Assembly: GCF_900109665.1 (NCBI RefSeq)
Contig: NZ_FOAO01000001.1
Span: forward strand, 186,001-250,000
DNA: 64,000 nucleotides
From: Blastococcus sp. DSM 46786
GTDB taxonomy: Bacteria > Actinomycetota > Actinomycetes > Mycobacteriales > Geodermatophilaceae
Direction: 5' to 3'
The position numbers were made by a program, and so were the translations under genes. Positions 37,263 to 45,202 of this stretch are shown piece after piece (within the stretch, counting starts at the first letter, position 1; each line of letters opens with the position of its first letter). Under the pieces are notes generated by a model. That model worked only from the letters and a program-made list of their open reading frames with translations, ran no database searches and was not told the origin of the DNA.

Positions 37263-38074
37263 GCGTAGGTCTTCCTCACGAAATCGGCGGTGCGCCACAC
37301 GGCGCCGGTCAGGTCGTCGCCACCGGGCGGCAGCATCTCGACGGAGACGTGGCCGGTGTAGCCCACGGACCGCAAGGCGTCGGAGACCGGTCCGTGGTCC
37401 ACCGGGCCGTCACCACCGACGACCCCGAGCTGCGGAGCGCTCGCGTGCACGTGCGCGAGCACGTCAGCACCCGCGCGCACCCGCTCAGGAGCGTCGTCCC
37501 CCGCCAGCAGCATGCAGGCGGTGTCGAGGTGCAGGCGGACGCCCGGCGAGTCGACGGAGCGGACGAACGCCGTGGAGGCCACGGCATCGGTCAGGTAGTC
37601 GCACTTGTAGGCCTCGGGGTTGGCCTCGATGCAGAAGCACACCCCGAGATCGGCGGCGACGGCGCCGAGCCGGGCGAAGAGCTCGACGGCGATCTCGTCG
37701 GCCTGCGCGACCGGGAGGTCGCCCCGGCGCCGGTTGCCCGGCGAACCGAAGACGAGTCTCGTGGCACCCAGCGCCGCAGCCAGGCGGGCCATGCCCACCA
37801 GGTGCTCGTAGAGACCTTCGCGGGCCTCGTCGTTCCCGAACAGCTGGAGTTCCGGACGCTGGAAGAGGAGCGACTGCAGGGCGGTGATGCGCAGGCCCGA
37901 CGACTCGATCTGCGCGCGCACGCGGGCCACCTCGTCGGCCGGCTGCGCGAGCGGGTCGCTCCACAGCCGGGTGGGAGCGACCTCCAGCGACTCGAAGCCG
38001 CGCGCGTGCAGGCCCGGCAGGATCGCGGGGTCCAGCTCCGCCGGCCAGGCCAGGTTGGAGAAGGCGAGCCTCAT
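37259..38074 (-). CDS. TIM-barrel sugar-phosphate isomerase/epimerase
   Basis: 271-residue protein of the xylose-isomerase-like (AP endonuclease 2) superfamily. Visible barrel elements: MRLAFSNLAWPAEL, GFESLEVAPTRLW, ITALQSLLFQRPEL, ATRLVFGSPGNRR, CFCIEANPEAYKCDY (metal Glu), RLHLDTACMLLAG (metal Asp), LAHVHASAPQ (metal His) and GHVSVEMLPPG (metal Glu). The metal ligands look complete, so it should be an active isomerase or epimerase. Its ATG overlaps the stop before it (ATGA). The substrate is unknown; the neighbouring epimerase and FAD oxidoreductase suggest an unusual sugar. Confidence 0.8.
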   Translation of the reverse strand: MRLAFSNLAWPAELDPAILPGLHARGFESLEVAPTRLWSDPLAQPADEVARVRAQIESSGLRITALQSLLFQRPELQLFGNDEAREGLYEHLVGMARLAAALGATRLVFGSPGNRRRGDLPVAQADEIAVELFARLGAVAADLGVCFCIEANPEAYKCDYLTDAVASTAFVRSVDSPGVRLHLDTACMLLAGDDAPERVRAGADVLAHVHASAPQLGVVGGDGPVDHGPVSDALRSVGYTGHVSVEMLPPGGDDLTGAVWRTADFVRKTYA

Positions 38075-38856
38075 GGCCGCGCCTCCACGAGCGCGCGCCC
38101 CCAGACGGAGATGCCGGCCAGCACCTCGTCGGCCGAGCGCAGGTAGGGGCCCGGTCGACCGGCCAGCTCGTCCGCGTGGACGGTGCGCAGGTCGTAGGCC
38201 ACCTCGGGTCGGTCGTCGCAGCGGTAGTCCACCCCGAAGCACTCCCGCGCGACCTGCCCCGAGCTCACCGGCTCGGTCGCCAGGTTGACGACGGGCAGAC
38301 CGGCGTCCCGGGCCAGCAGCGCGTGGCCCCACAGGTCGCGGACGTCGTAGAACTGGAACCGCGAGGCCTGGTGAGCGAAGCGTGCCTCCGGCTGGTGGAT
38401 GAGGTCGAACACCAGGTTCTTCTTGAGCCCCGGGCCGAACATGCCCGGCAGCCGCACGATGAGCGCATCGTCGAAGCGGCGGCTGACGAACTCCTCGAGC
38501 AGTGCGCGGTGGCGGCCGTACGCCTGCTCCTGGGAGGTGTCGGCCGGCGTCGTCTCGTCGGCACCGCGGGAGTCGGCGTACACGTCGACGGTGGAGACCA
38601 GCACGCAGGAGGTGGCGCGGCTGCGGTCGAGGGCGTCGATCAGGCGGCTGATGTTCGCCCAGTCGGCCTCGGGCTCGGCATTGGCCCGCCACTTCTCCGC
38701 CGGGGCACCGGCGCAGACGACCTGGTCCACGTCGGCCTCGGGGAGCCGGTCGATGTCGGTGCTGCGGAAACGCGCCACGGGCCGGACGCGGGGCAGCAGC
38801 GCGCCCCCGACGAAGCCCGTCCACCCGACGAGCGCCCGGCGACCGGCCGCCGTCAC
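38071..38856 (-). CDS. NAD(P)-dependent epimerase/dehydratase-like SDR
   Basis: 261 residues, an extended SDR shorter than most nucleotide-sugar epimerases. The cofactor loop is ALVGWTGFVGGALLP rather than the usual GxxGxxG with a run of hydrophobics. LVSTVDVYADSRGADET gives the catalytic Ser, YGRHRALLEEFV the Tyr (the +4 position is Arg-Ala rather than the standard Lys spacing), and IVRLPGMFGPGLKKN the substrate loop. GTGA overlap with the gene before it. It is possibly a reductase or epimerase in the same sugar pathway as the TIM-barrel protein. Confidence 0.72.
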   Translation of the reverse strand: MTAAGRRALVGWTGFVGGALLPRVRPVARFRSTDIDRLPEADVDQVVCAGAPAEKWRANAEPEADWANISRLIDALDRSRATSCVLVSTVDVYADSRGADETTPADTSQEQAYGRHRALLEEFVSRRFDDALIVRLPGMFGPGLKKNLVFDLIHQPEARFAHQASRFQFYDVRDLWGHALLARDAGLPVVNLATEPVSSGQVARECFGVDYRCDDRPEVAYDLRTVHADELAGRPGPYLRSADEVLAGISVWGRALVEARP

Positions 38857-40007
38857 CGGGCGGCCCGCACGTGCTCGCGGCGGTCGACCGTCGCCGGCTC
38901 GGCCACGTGATTCGCGGCCCCGATGCCCGCCGAGGGGCCGGATCCCGGCGCGGTACCGGGTGCCGCCGCGTCGACGTTGAGCATGTCCCGGGCGGACAGC
39001 ACCGAACTCGTCGCCTCGAAGGCGACCCGGTAGATCGGCAGCTCGTTGGTCGTCTCGTTCGACTGGAACATGAACTCGGCCATGATGGCGATGACCACGC
39101 TCAGCAGGAAGAACATGGCGCTCATCTGCAGGCTCATGGAGGTCCACCCCTCCACCGCGCTGTCGCTGATCAAGCCGACCGCGAGGACGTAGAGGGCGTA
39201 CAGCAGGTTGGCCAGGCTGGCGAGCAGGGCCAGCCCGACGGCGACCCGGAGCGGGCGCCCGCTGGCGTAGAAGATGGAGCGGACGACCTGGCGGAAGCTG
39301 CTGGCCGGCCGGGGCTGGCTGCGCTCCCCCGAGTCGTAGGGCATGACGGCCCACGGGTAGCCCGAGATGGACGGGAGCAGCCGGAGCACGCGGTCGCGGT
39401 CGCGACGCGGCAGCCAGGCCTCCAGCGCCGGCCGGCTGTACCCGCGCAGGCCGAGGCTGACGGTGGGGATGTTCTGACCCATGCTGCGGCTGGCCAGGGC
39501 GCGGCTGAGCCGCAGGGCCACGCGACGGCCGGCGGGTGCGCTGGACTCCACCCCGACGACGACGGCGATGTCGTCACCGATCATCCGGGCGCACCGGATG
39601 ATGTCCTCGGGCCGGTCGGACCCGAGCCGGGCGGTGACGACGACGTCGCCGAGCGCGCCGTCCAGGCCGGCGGTGAAGGCCACCTCGTCCCGCACGTTGC
39701 GCATGAGACCGATGACCTGGAGGTTGGGCCTCCGCTCGCCCAGGGCGCGCGCCCACGCCACGCGGCCGCGGGCACCGGGGAGGACGAGGACGACCTCGTG
39801 CACCGGGTAGCTGTCGGCGAGGGCCGTCTCCAGGGCCTCCAGGTGCCCTTCGACCTCGTCGAACGGCCCCTCGGCGACCACGACGACGCTCAGGAAGGTG
39901 CCCTCGCGCTCCGGCGGCGCGGGCACCCGGACGACGACGTCGGCACGCGCCGCCCCTGCCCGGTCACCGCCTCCACCGGCCGTCGTGTGGGTCTCAAACA
40001 GCGTCAC
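38853..40007 (-). CDS. Membrane-anchored GT2-like glycosyltransferase
   Basis: 384 residues. The N-terminal domain has a GT2 outline (TFLSVVVVAEGPFDEVEGHL, VHEVVLVLPGARG, RNVRDEVAFTAGLDGALGDV), but the DxD motif is replaced by VVVTARLGSDRPED. Two strong transmembrane helices follow at about 258-285 and 302-325 (AMFFLLSVVIAIMAEFMF), as in ArnC/GtrB proteins. The GTG at 40007 lies inside the end of the FAD gene, a 14-nt overlap in another frame. Loss of the standard acidic pair leaves activity open. It could be an atypical transferase or a scaffold. Confidence 0.65.
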   Translation of the reverse strand: MTLFETHTTAGGGGDRAGAARADVVVRVPAPPEREGTFLSVVVVAEGPFDEVEGHLEALETALADSYPVHEVVLVLPGARGRVAWARALGERRPNLQVIGLMRNVRDEVAFTAGLDGALGDVVVTARLGSDRPEDIIRCARMIGDDIAVVVGVESSAPAGRRVALRLSRALASRSMGQNIPTVSLGLRGYSRPALEAWLPRRDRDRVLRLLPSISGYPWAVMPYDSGERSQPRPASSFRQVVRSIFYASGRPLRVAVGLALLASLANLLYALYVLAVGLISDSAVEGWTSMSLQMSAMFFLLSVVIAIMAEFMFQSNETTNELPIYRVAFEATSSVLSARDMLNVDAAAPGTAPGSGPSAGIGAANHVAEPATVDRREHVRAAR

Positions 40008-41079
40008 GGAGATGCTCCTCTGCCACTCTCAGGGCGTCGTTGATGTTGTCGATCTTGCTGCCGAGCAACGACAGCACCCGTCCACCTTCGGACCGGCGGA
40101 GGACGATCGGTCGGGCGTCGTCGCGGTCCCGCCGCGCAGGTACCGTCTTGACGCCCCAGATGGACTCCCGGTGCACCGCCTCGGCCAGTGCCGGCACGTA
40201 GCGCGCCGAGTCGCGGATCATCCAGTCGGCGCGCGTGGTGAGCCCGGTCCGCAGCGCAGCAGCCGCCTGACCGTAGGTCGCGTACGACCCGTGCGGCGTG
40301 TACCGCACGTGGCTCAGGGTGTGGTACGGGGTGGACGGGAACGGCATGAGCGAGAAGTAGGGGCCGTCCATGACGGTGATCCCCTTGTCCTTCAGGCTGT
40401 CGGGGAGGTCGACCAGCGCCATCTCGCAGGGCTCGCAGTGCAGACCGGAGTAACCGACCCCGGCCGGCAGGTCGTCGATGCCCTCGCCGTAGGTGCACAC
40501 GAGCACCCGGTCGGCGTCGAGCACCTCGCCCGACTCCAGCGCGACGGAGGTCCCCGTCGCCGTCTCCCCGACACCGGCCACCGGCGTCCCGAGTCGGACC
40601 TCCACCCCGGCCTCGTCGAGCTCCTGCCGCATCAGGTCCCTCAGGCGGACGGCGTCGAACACCGACTCCCGGGTCACCCAGGAGCCCTCGATGACCGACC
40701 GGTTGAACAGCCGGCTGATGGACGCCGGGGACTCCTGCAGCGGAGCGCCGATGTAGTTGCACATCCGCTGGAACTTCCGGGCGTTGGTCAGGGACCCCCG
40801 GGCGATCGCGTAGATGCACAGGAAGTCGTCGACCACGCAGGACCGGTACCGCTCCATGAACGCCACGTAGGAGGCCTGGCTCCGCCCGGCCGTGCGCAGC
40901 GACCGCGGGTAGTGGTAGCCGCCGTGCACCCGCGCCTGGTTGAAGTAGCTGGCCCCGCCGTGCAGGTCCGCGCGCGCCTCGAGGAGGACCACGCTCGCGC
41001 CTTCACGGGCCAGGTGCGCCGCGAGCGAGGTGCCGTAGAAGCCGCCACCGACGACGACGATCCGCTGCTGGGAGGACAT
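39994..41079 (-). CDS. FAD-dependent oxidoreductase of the DAO type
   Basis: 361 residues. An N-terminal dinucleotide fold RIVVVGGGFYGTSLAAHLA, then VVLLEARADLHGGASYFNQARVH (FAD ribose Glu and the conserved HGG). DADRVLVCTYGEGIDDLPAG, and near the end RVLSLLGSKIDNINDALRVA, complete the FAD site. HGGYHYPRSLRTAGRSQASY is a distinctive segment seen in oxidoreductases of glycan clusters. It probably oxidises a hydroxyl or amine on a sugar or polyol. ATG at 41079 with GGAG-containing sequence nearby. The gap to the gene before it is only five bases. Confidence 0.78.
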   Translation of the reverse strand: MSSQQRIVVVGGGFYGTSLAAHLAREGASVVLLEARADLHGGASYFNQARVHGGYHYPRSLRTAGRSQASYVAFMERYRSCVVDDFLCIYAIARGSLTNARKFQRMCNYIGAPLQESPASISRLFNRSVIEGSWVTRESVFDAVRLRDLMRQELDEAGVEVRLGTPVAGVGETATGTSVALESGEVLDADRVLVCTYGEGIDDLPAGVGYSGLHCEPCEMALVDLPDSLKDKGITVMDGPYFSLMPFPSTPYHTLSHVRYTPHGSYATYGQAAAALRTGLTTRADWMIRDSARYVPALAEAVHRESIWGVKTVPARRDRDDARPIVLRRSEGGRVLSLLGSKIDNINDALRVAEEHLRDAV

Positions 41080-41084
41080 CGGGC

Positions 41085-42443
41085 TCACCCCGCACCCTGG
41101 GCGACCGGCTGCCGGTCGTCGGCACGCGGCCCGGGCATGACCGGTGCCGCTGCCTCGTGCCGCGGCCAGGTGCGGCGGGGCGCCGCCTCCTCGACCGCAG
41201 CCTCGGACCGCGTCGGCCAGGCCCGGTGGGAGATCGTCTGCACGCGCAGCGCGATCATCGCGAAGACCAGGGGCAGGAACGGCAGGTAGAAGACGATCGA
41301 GTCCATGTGCGCGTGGTGGATCATGTGCCCGTAGGCCAGCACGAGCCACGACATGCCGCCCGCCAGGGCGATGCCGGCGGACAGGGCCAGCCGACGCTGC
41401 ACGGCGGCATCCTCCTGGCGTCCGCGCACGGCCTGCCCGGCGATGAGCGCGAAGACGACCACGAACGCCCAGATGGGGATCCCGTAGGCGGCCAGGCCGA
41501 AGCCGGTGCCCTCCGGCGCCGGGATCGCCACCGCGGGGTTGGTCAGGTAGTGCACCAGCTGGAAGGCCCAGAGCCCGAGCATGCTGTCCCCCTGGACCAG
41601 CCAGCCCCACAGCGGGTCGTCGACGCCGCGCGCCCAGACCAGCATCTCGGCCGCGTCGCTGGGCGAGACGGTCCGCTCGAACATGCGGGTCCGGATGATC
41701 GACGCGTCGCCGTACTTCGCCATCAGCTGGGCGACGTGCACGCCGACCGCGAGGACGAAGCCGACCAGGCCCGTGGCCATGGCGAGCACCAACCGGGAGA
41801 GGAGGCGCCGGTCGATCCGGCCCCGGAACTCGTGGAAGCCGACCGCGGCGGCCACACCGAGGAGGACGGTGCTGATGAACTCGTAACCGCACAGGCACTT
41901 CAGGAAGACCAGCCCGGCGATGATCGCGCCCCCCCGGAGCCACTTCCGCCGGCCGCTGCCCAGGTGGGGCCAGACCAGCAGGGGAACCAGGGGGGGCAGC
42001 AGGAGCGTCCACAGCTGCCAGTACGTGCTCGCCCCGAAGCCGTTGGTCCAGAAGGAGATGGCGAGGAGGGCGAAGAGGACCGATGCCGCCCGGCCGCCCC
42101 AGGCGCGCCAGACCGCGATGACGGCTGCGGCGAACACGGCGCCGGTCAGCATCGACGTGGTCAGCCGCAGCGCCTCGTAGAAGTGGTCACCGGGGCTCAG
42201 CCAGTTCATCACCATGCCCTGCAGGCCGAACTGGCTGGCGTAGTTCCGCTCCACCCCACCGAGCTGCGGGAAGAGGGCCGATCCCGGGTTGAGCATCAGG
42301 TCGACGACGAGCGAATCCGAGTCCTGCTGGAACTGCGCCTTGTAGGTGGGATCCAGGATTCCGAGGAAGTCGAACCGGATCTGGAACCCGAAGAAAAGAG
42401 TGGCGGCGAGCCACGAGATCCGCTGGCGGATGGAACCGAGCAC
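41085..42443 (-). CDS. Polytopic membrane protein, GT-C-like
   Basis: 452 residues with nine or ten hydrophobic helices. After the first helix the extracytoplasmic loop holds LVVDLMLNPGSALFPQLGG, with an acidic residue in the place used by GT-C enzymes, and a second loop has YGDASIIRTRMFERTVSPSD. Tail residues 405-452 are polar. The GTG at 42443 has AGAGGAGA eight bases upstream, and TACGCT at 42508-42513 (minus strand) may be the -10. It is the first gene of the seven-gene coupled operon. Substrate unknown. Confidence 0.65.
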   Translation of the reverse strand: MLGSIRQRISWLAATLFFGFQIRFDFLGILDPTYKAQFQQDSDSLVVDLMLNPGSALFPQLGGVERNYASQFGLQGMVMNWLSPGDHFYEALRLTTSMLTGAVFAAAVIAVWRAWGGRAASVLFALLAISFWTNGFGASTYWQLWTLLLPPLVPLLVWPHLGSGRRKWLRGGAIIAGLVFLKCLCGYEFISTVLLGVAAAVGFHEFRGRIDRRLLSRLVLAMATGLVGFVLAVGVHVAQLMAKYGDASIIRTRMFERTVSPSDAAEMLVWARGVDDPLWGWLVQGDSMLGLWAFQLVHYLTNPAVAIPAPEGTGFGLAAYGIPIWAFVVVFALIAGQAVRGRQEDAAVQRRLALSAGIALAGGMSWLVLAYGHMIHHAHMDSIVFYLPFLPLVFAMIALRVQTISHRAWPTRSEAAVEEAAPRRTWPRHEAAAPVMPGPRADDRQPVAQGAG

Positions 42444-42667
42444 CAGCTCTGTCTCCTCTGCAGTGGCACGGGGGCATGGGTGCCGACCCCGCTGGCGTGT
42501 GTACCGAGCGTACGTCGGTGGTCGCTGCGGGTCAGGACGAAAAGTCGGAGACCGGCCCCACTCGCCCCATCAGAACTCCATCGTCACACAGGAATCACCC
42601 GACGTCGCAACCCCGACCCGCCCGAGGGTCGGACGGGTCCGTCTCAGGCCCGGAGCTGACAGATCAG

Positions 42668-45028
42668 TCAGGGAACGGGTGTCAGAATCTGCCCAGCACC
42701 GGCGGTCCGCGGATCCAGTGGCGGGCCGTCCAGGAACACGTTGATGAAGTCCCCTGCCTCCTCCACCCGGCTGATCACCCTCGTCTCGCCGTTCGGAAAT
42801 CGCACCTCGGTGGCGTCCTGCAGGGCGGCCAGCTTCAACGGGGTGTTGAAGACGAACAGGGCGGCACCTTCCCGGGCCACGCCGCGCTCCCACGTCGCAT
42901 CGGTGAGGTCCACCGGCGTCAAGAACAGCGAACTGAACACCTGGAACGTGTCCGCCCCCTGCGGGGGCCGGACAGCGGAGGCCGTGCAGGACTCCAAGGT
43001 CGTGAGCTGCTCCAAGTGCGGCGCGACGTCGCTCGTGGACAGCACGACCGGACCCGGTTCCGGCAGCGCCACGGGGAACCGCTGCTCGGCCGCACCCGGG
43101 TCCAGGGCCATGAACCCGCGGGCGCCGGAAGCCACGTTGACGTCGTTCTGCACCATCGTGAACGAACGTGAGCCCCGCCCTGGCCCTTGATACTGCAGGG
43201 TCACCTCGTAGAGGCCGGCAGAGGGAGCGGCGAGCTCGATTTGCGACTCACGCACCTGACATGGCACCGGCTGCCATACAGCAGGCTCAACCGGGACCCA
43301 GTTCAGCGTCAGCGGGGATGACTGCGTCGGGGCGTAGGACTGGAAGAGCTCACGATAAAACCACCAGTTCGCGCTGAGCCCCCACGTCACCCAATTGCTC
43401 GCGCTCGGGGCTGTCGTCACGACGAGGGCCGGCCGGTCGGCCATCCGGTCCTGAAACAGATCACGTTGGCTGCCGAGCGCGGCGATCACCGAGTCGACAG
43501 GCAAGGCCTTGTTGGGACCGTTGATCACACCGCCGAGCCCCATGTACTCCTCGACAATCCCATCGTGGCCGCGAACCTGCTCCACCTGGTTGGCGTAGTC
43601 CTGGTCGAGGTAGCCACCCAGTTCTGCGTCGTAGGCGTATCTCGGATCGCCGGCCACGGCCGAGCCCGTGCTCCAGTTCGCCTGCACGGCCACAACGCAG
43701 GCAGAAAGCAGGACCGCGATGGCACTGGCGCTGACCAGCGCTCGGGCACCGACGCGGAGTCTGCGCACGTCCAGAAGTTGCTGAACGGGCCGTAAGCGAG
43801 CCGCTCCTACAACCACCAGCCGGACGACGACGGCCGCGCTCACCACAGAGCCCCAGAGCACGAAGGACCAGAAGTAACCACCGGTGTGCCCACCGATGGT
43901 GGCCGCCAAGCCGCCGGCCAGGATCGAGCCGCCGGTGAACAGCAGGAGCAGAGGGGCGAGGCTCCGGGACAGCAGGGCATACACCCCGATTCCGGCAAGG
44001 ACCGCCAGGGGCCACAGCGCGCCCTCGAGTTGCATGGCATGCAACACGTCGCCCACCGAGTAGATCCGGTCGGCGCGGCCCCACGGGGAGAAGTACCAAA
44101 ACTGGTCCTCACGCACGTCGACGAAGTTGTAACGCGCCAGCGACGCGAAGTGGCCGGCGGTGGCTGCGAAGCCCGCAACCAGATAGCTCACCGAGGCAGC
44201 AAGCCACAGCGGAGGGAGGATGCGCTTGAGTGACGCCGGACGCCAGCGGATCGCGTACAAGGTGAGGAGCACCAGCACCAGCACGCCAGACACCAGGCCA
44301 TAGTCGTTCGACCACAGTGCCGCGATGGCACCCGCTACGGCACCCACCACGGCCGTGCGACGCCAAGACCATGCCGACCGCAGGACGAAGAAGGCGACCG
44401 CCGCAACAAGGTAAGGGGCCACCGCGCGAATCGGACGGAGGCTGTTGCCCGGGACTGCGGCGTTCGCAAGGAGCCCGGATGCCGCGCTCCAGAGCTCGGG
44501 CCGTGTCATCGCCACAGCCACTAGCACGGCCGGGACGGTAGCCGCCCACGCCATGGCCCACACTGGCCGCCGCGGGAAGACCAAGGCCGCGACGAGTCCC
44601 ACGACAAGCTGCAGAGACAGCAACGTCACAAAGTATGACGCGAAGACCGACGCCGCTAGCGTCCCGCCGAAGGCCGCGAAGGCAGGGAACAGGACGACGA
44701 CGGGCCCGATCCCGAGGTAGGGGAAGAAGTCCCGCCCCGGCCACTGCCCCTCGGCGAGCCGGAACAGGCCGCTGGCGGTCTGGAAGGCACCGTCCAGGTG
44801 GTAGGTCGGGACCACGTGCATCGCCTGGCGCGCGTGCACGATCGGGACGACCAGGACCAGCAGGACGAGGGAGATCAGGCCGGCGATCTGGGGCCACGAC
44901 CGCCGCGCAGTTCCGCGCCGTTCCGAACCCACGCCCGACGACGAGGCTCCCGTTCCCTCTGCGCGTTCGGTGGACGAGTCCTCGACGGTCGTGGTCTGCA
45001 CGCTCACAGCGTTCCGTTTCTCGTTCAT
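42668..45028 (-). CDS. Large polytopic membrane protein with extracytoplasmic C-terminal domain
   Basis: 786 residues. A polar N-terminus (1-45) is followed by about twelve transmembrane helices to residue 460. A soluble region then contains VEEYMGLGGVINGPN, ANWWFYRELFQSYAPTQ and a beta-rich end with AGLYEVTLQYQGPGRGSR. The first loop, PTYHLDGAFQTASGLFRLAEG with RDFFPYLGIGPV after it, resembles GT-C proteins. The gene's GC content looks lower than its neighbours, with more A/T-ending codons between 43100 and 44900. A 225-nt gap separates it from the operon downstream and a 175-nt gap from the LGFP gene upstream. Confidence 0.7.
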   Translation of the reverse strand: MNEKRNAVSVQTTTVEDSSTERAEGTGASSSGVGSERRGTARRSWPQIAGLISLVLLVLVVPIVHARQAMHVVPTYHLDGAFQTASGLFRLAEGQWPGRDFFPYLGIGPVVVLFPAFAAFGGTLAASVFASYFVTLLSLQLVVGLVAALVFPRRPVWAMAWAATVPAVLVAVAMTRPELWSAASGLLANAAVPGNSLRPIRAVAPYLVAAVAFFVLRSAWSWRRTAVVGAVAGAIAALWSNDYGLVSGVLVLVLLTLYAIRWRPASLKRILPPLWLAASVSYLVAGFAATAGHFASLARYNFVDVREDQFWYFSPWGRADRIYSVGDVLHAMQLEGALWPLAVLAGIGVYALLSRSLAPLLLLFTGGSILAGGLAATIGGHTGGYFWSFVLWGSVVSAAVVVRLVVVGAARLRPVQQLLDVRRLRVGARALVSASAIAVLLSACVVAVQANWSTGSAVAGDPRYAYDAELGGYLDQDYANQVEQVRGHDGIVEEYMGLGGVINGPNKALPVDSVIAALGSQRDLFQDRMADRPALVVTTAPSASNWVTWGLSANWWFYRELFQSYAPTQSSPLTLNWVPVEPAVWQPVPCQVRESQIELAAPSAGLYEVTLQYQGPGRGSRSFTMVQNDVNVASGARGFMALDPGAAEQRFPVALPEPGPVVLSTSDVAPHLEQLTTLESCTASAVRPPQGADTFQVFSSLFLTPVDLTDATWERGVAREGAALFVFNTPLKLAALQDATEVRFPNGETRVISRVEEAGDFINVFLDGPPLDPRTAGAGQILTPVP

Positions 45029-45202
45029 GACGGGGCGTACCGCCGGTGAACCGCGGCGGGACCGGCCCGGCGGCGCAGGATGTCGGCAGCGGGTGCCGAG
45101 ATTGGAGAGGGCGCCGCCGACGGCGCAGGCGGCGCGTCGGCCATGACGCGCCCGGGGGGCGCGTGCGCCCGGTGCCGTGGGTCCGCCCGACAGGCTGCGA
45201 GC

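Noticed and set aside
38071-38856. Assignment of the epimerase-like gene as rmlB, rmlD or galE
   Set aside because: Too short, with an atypical cofactor loop and Tyr/Lys spacing; no specific signature of those enzymes.
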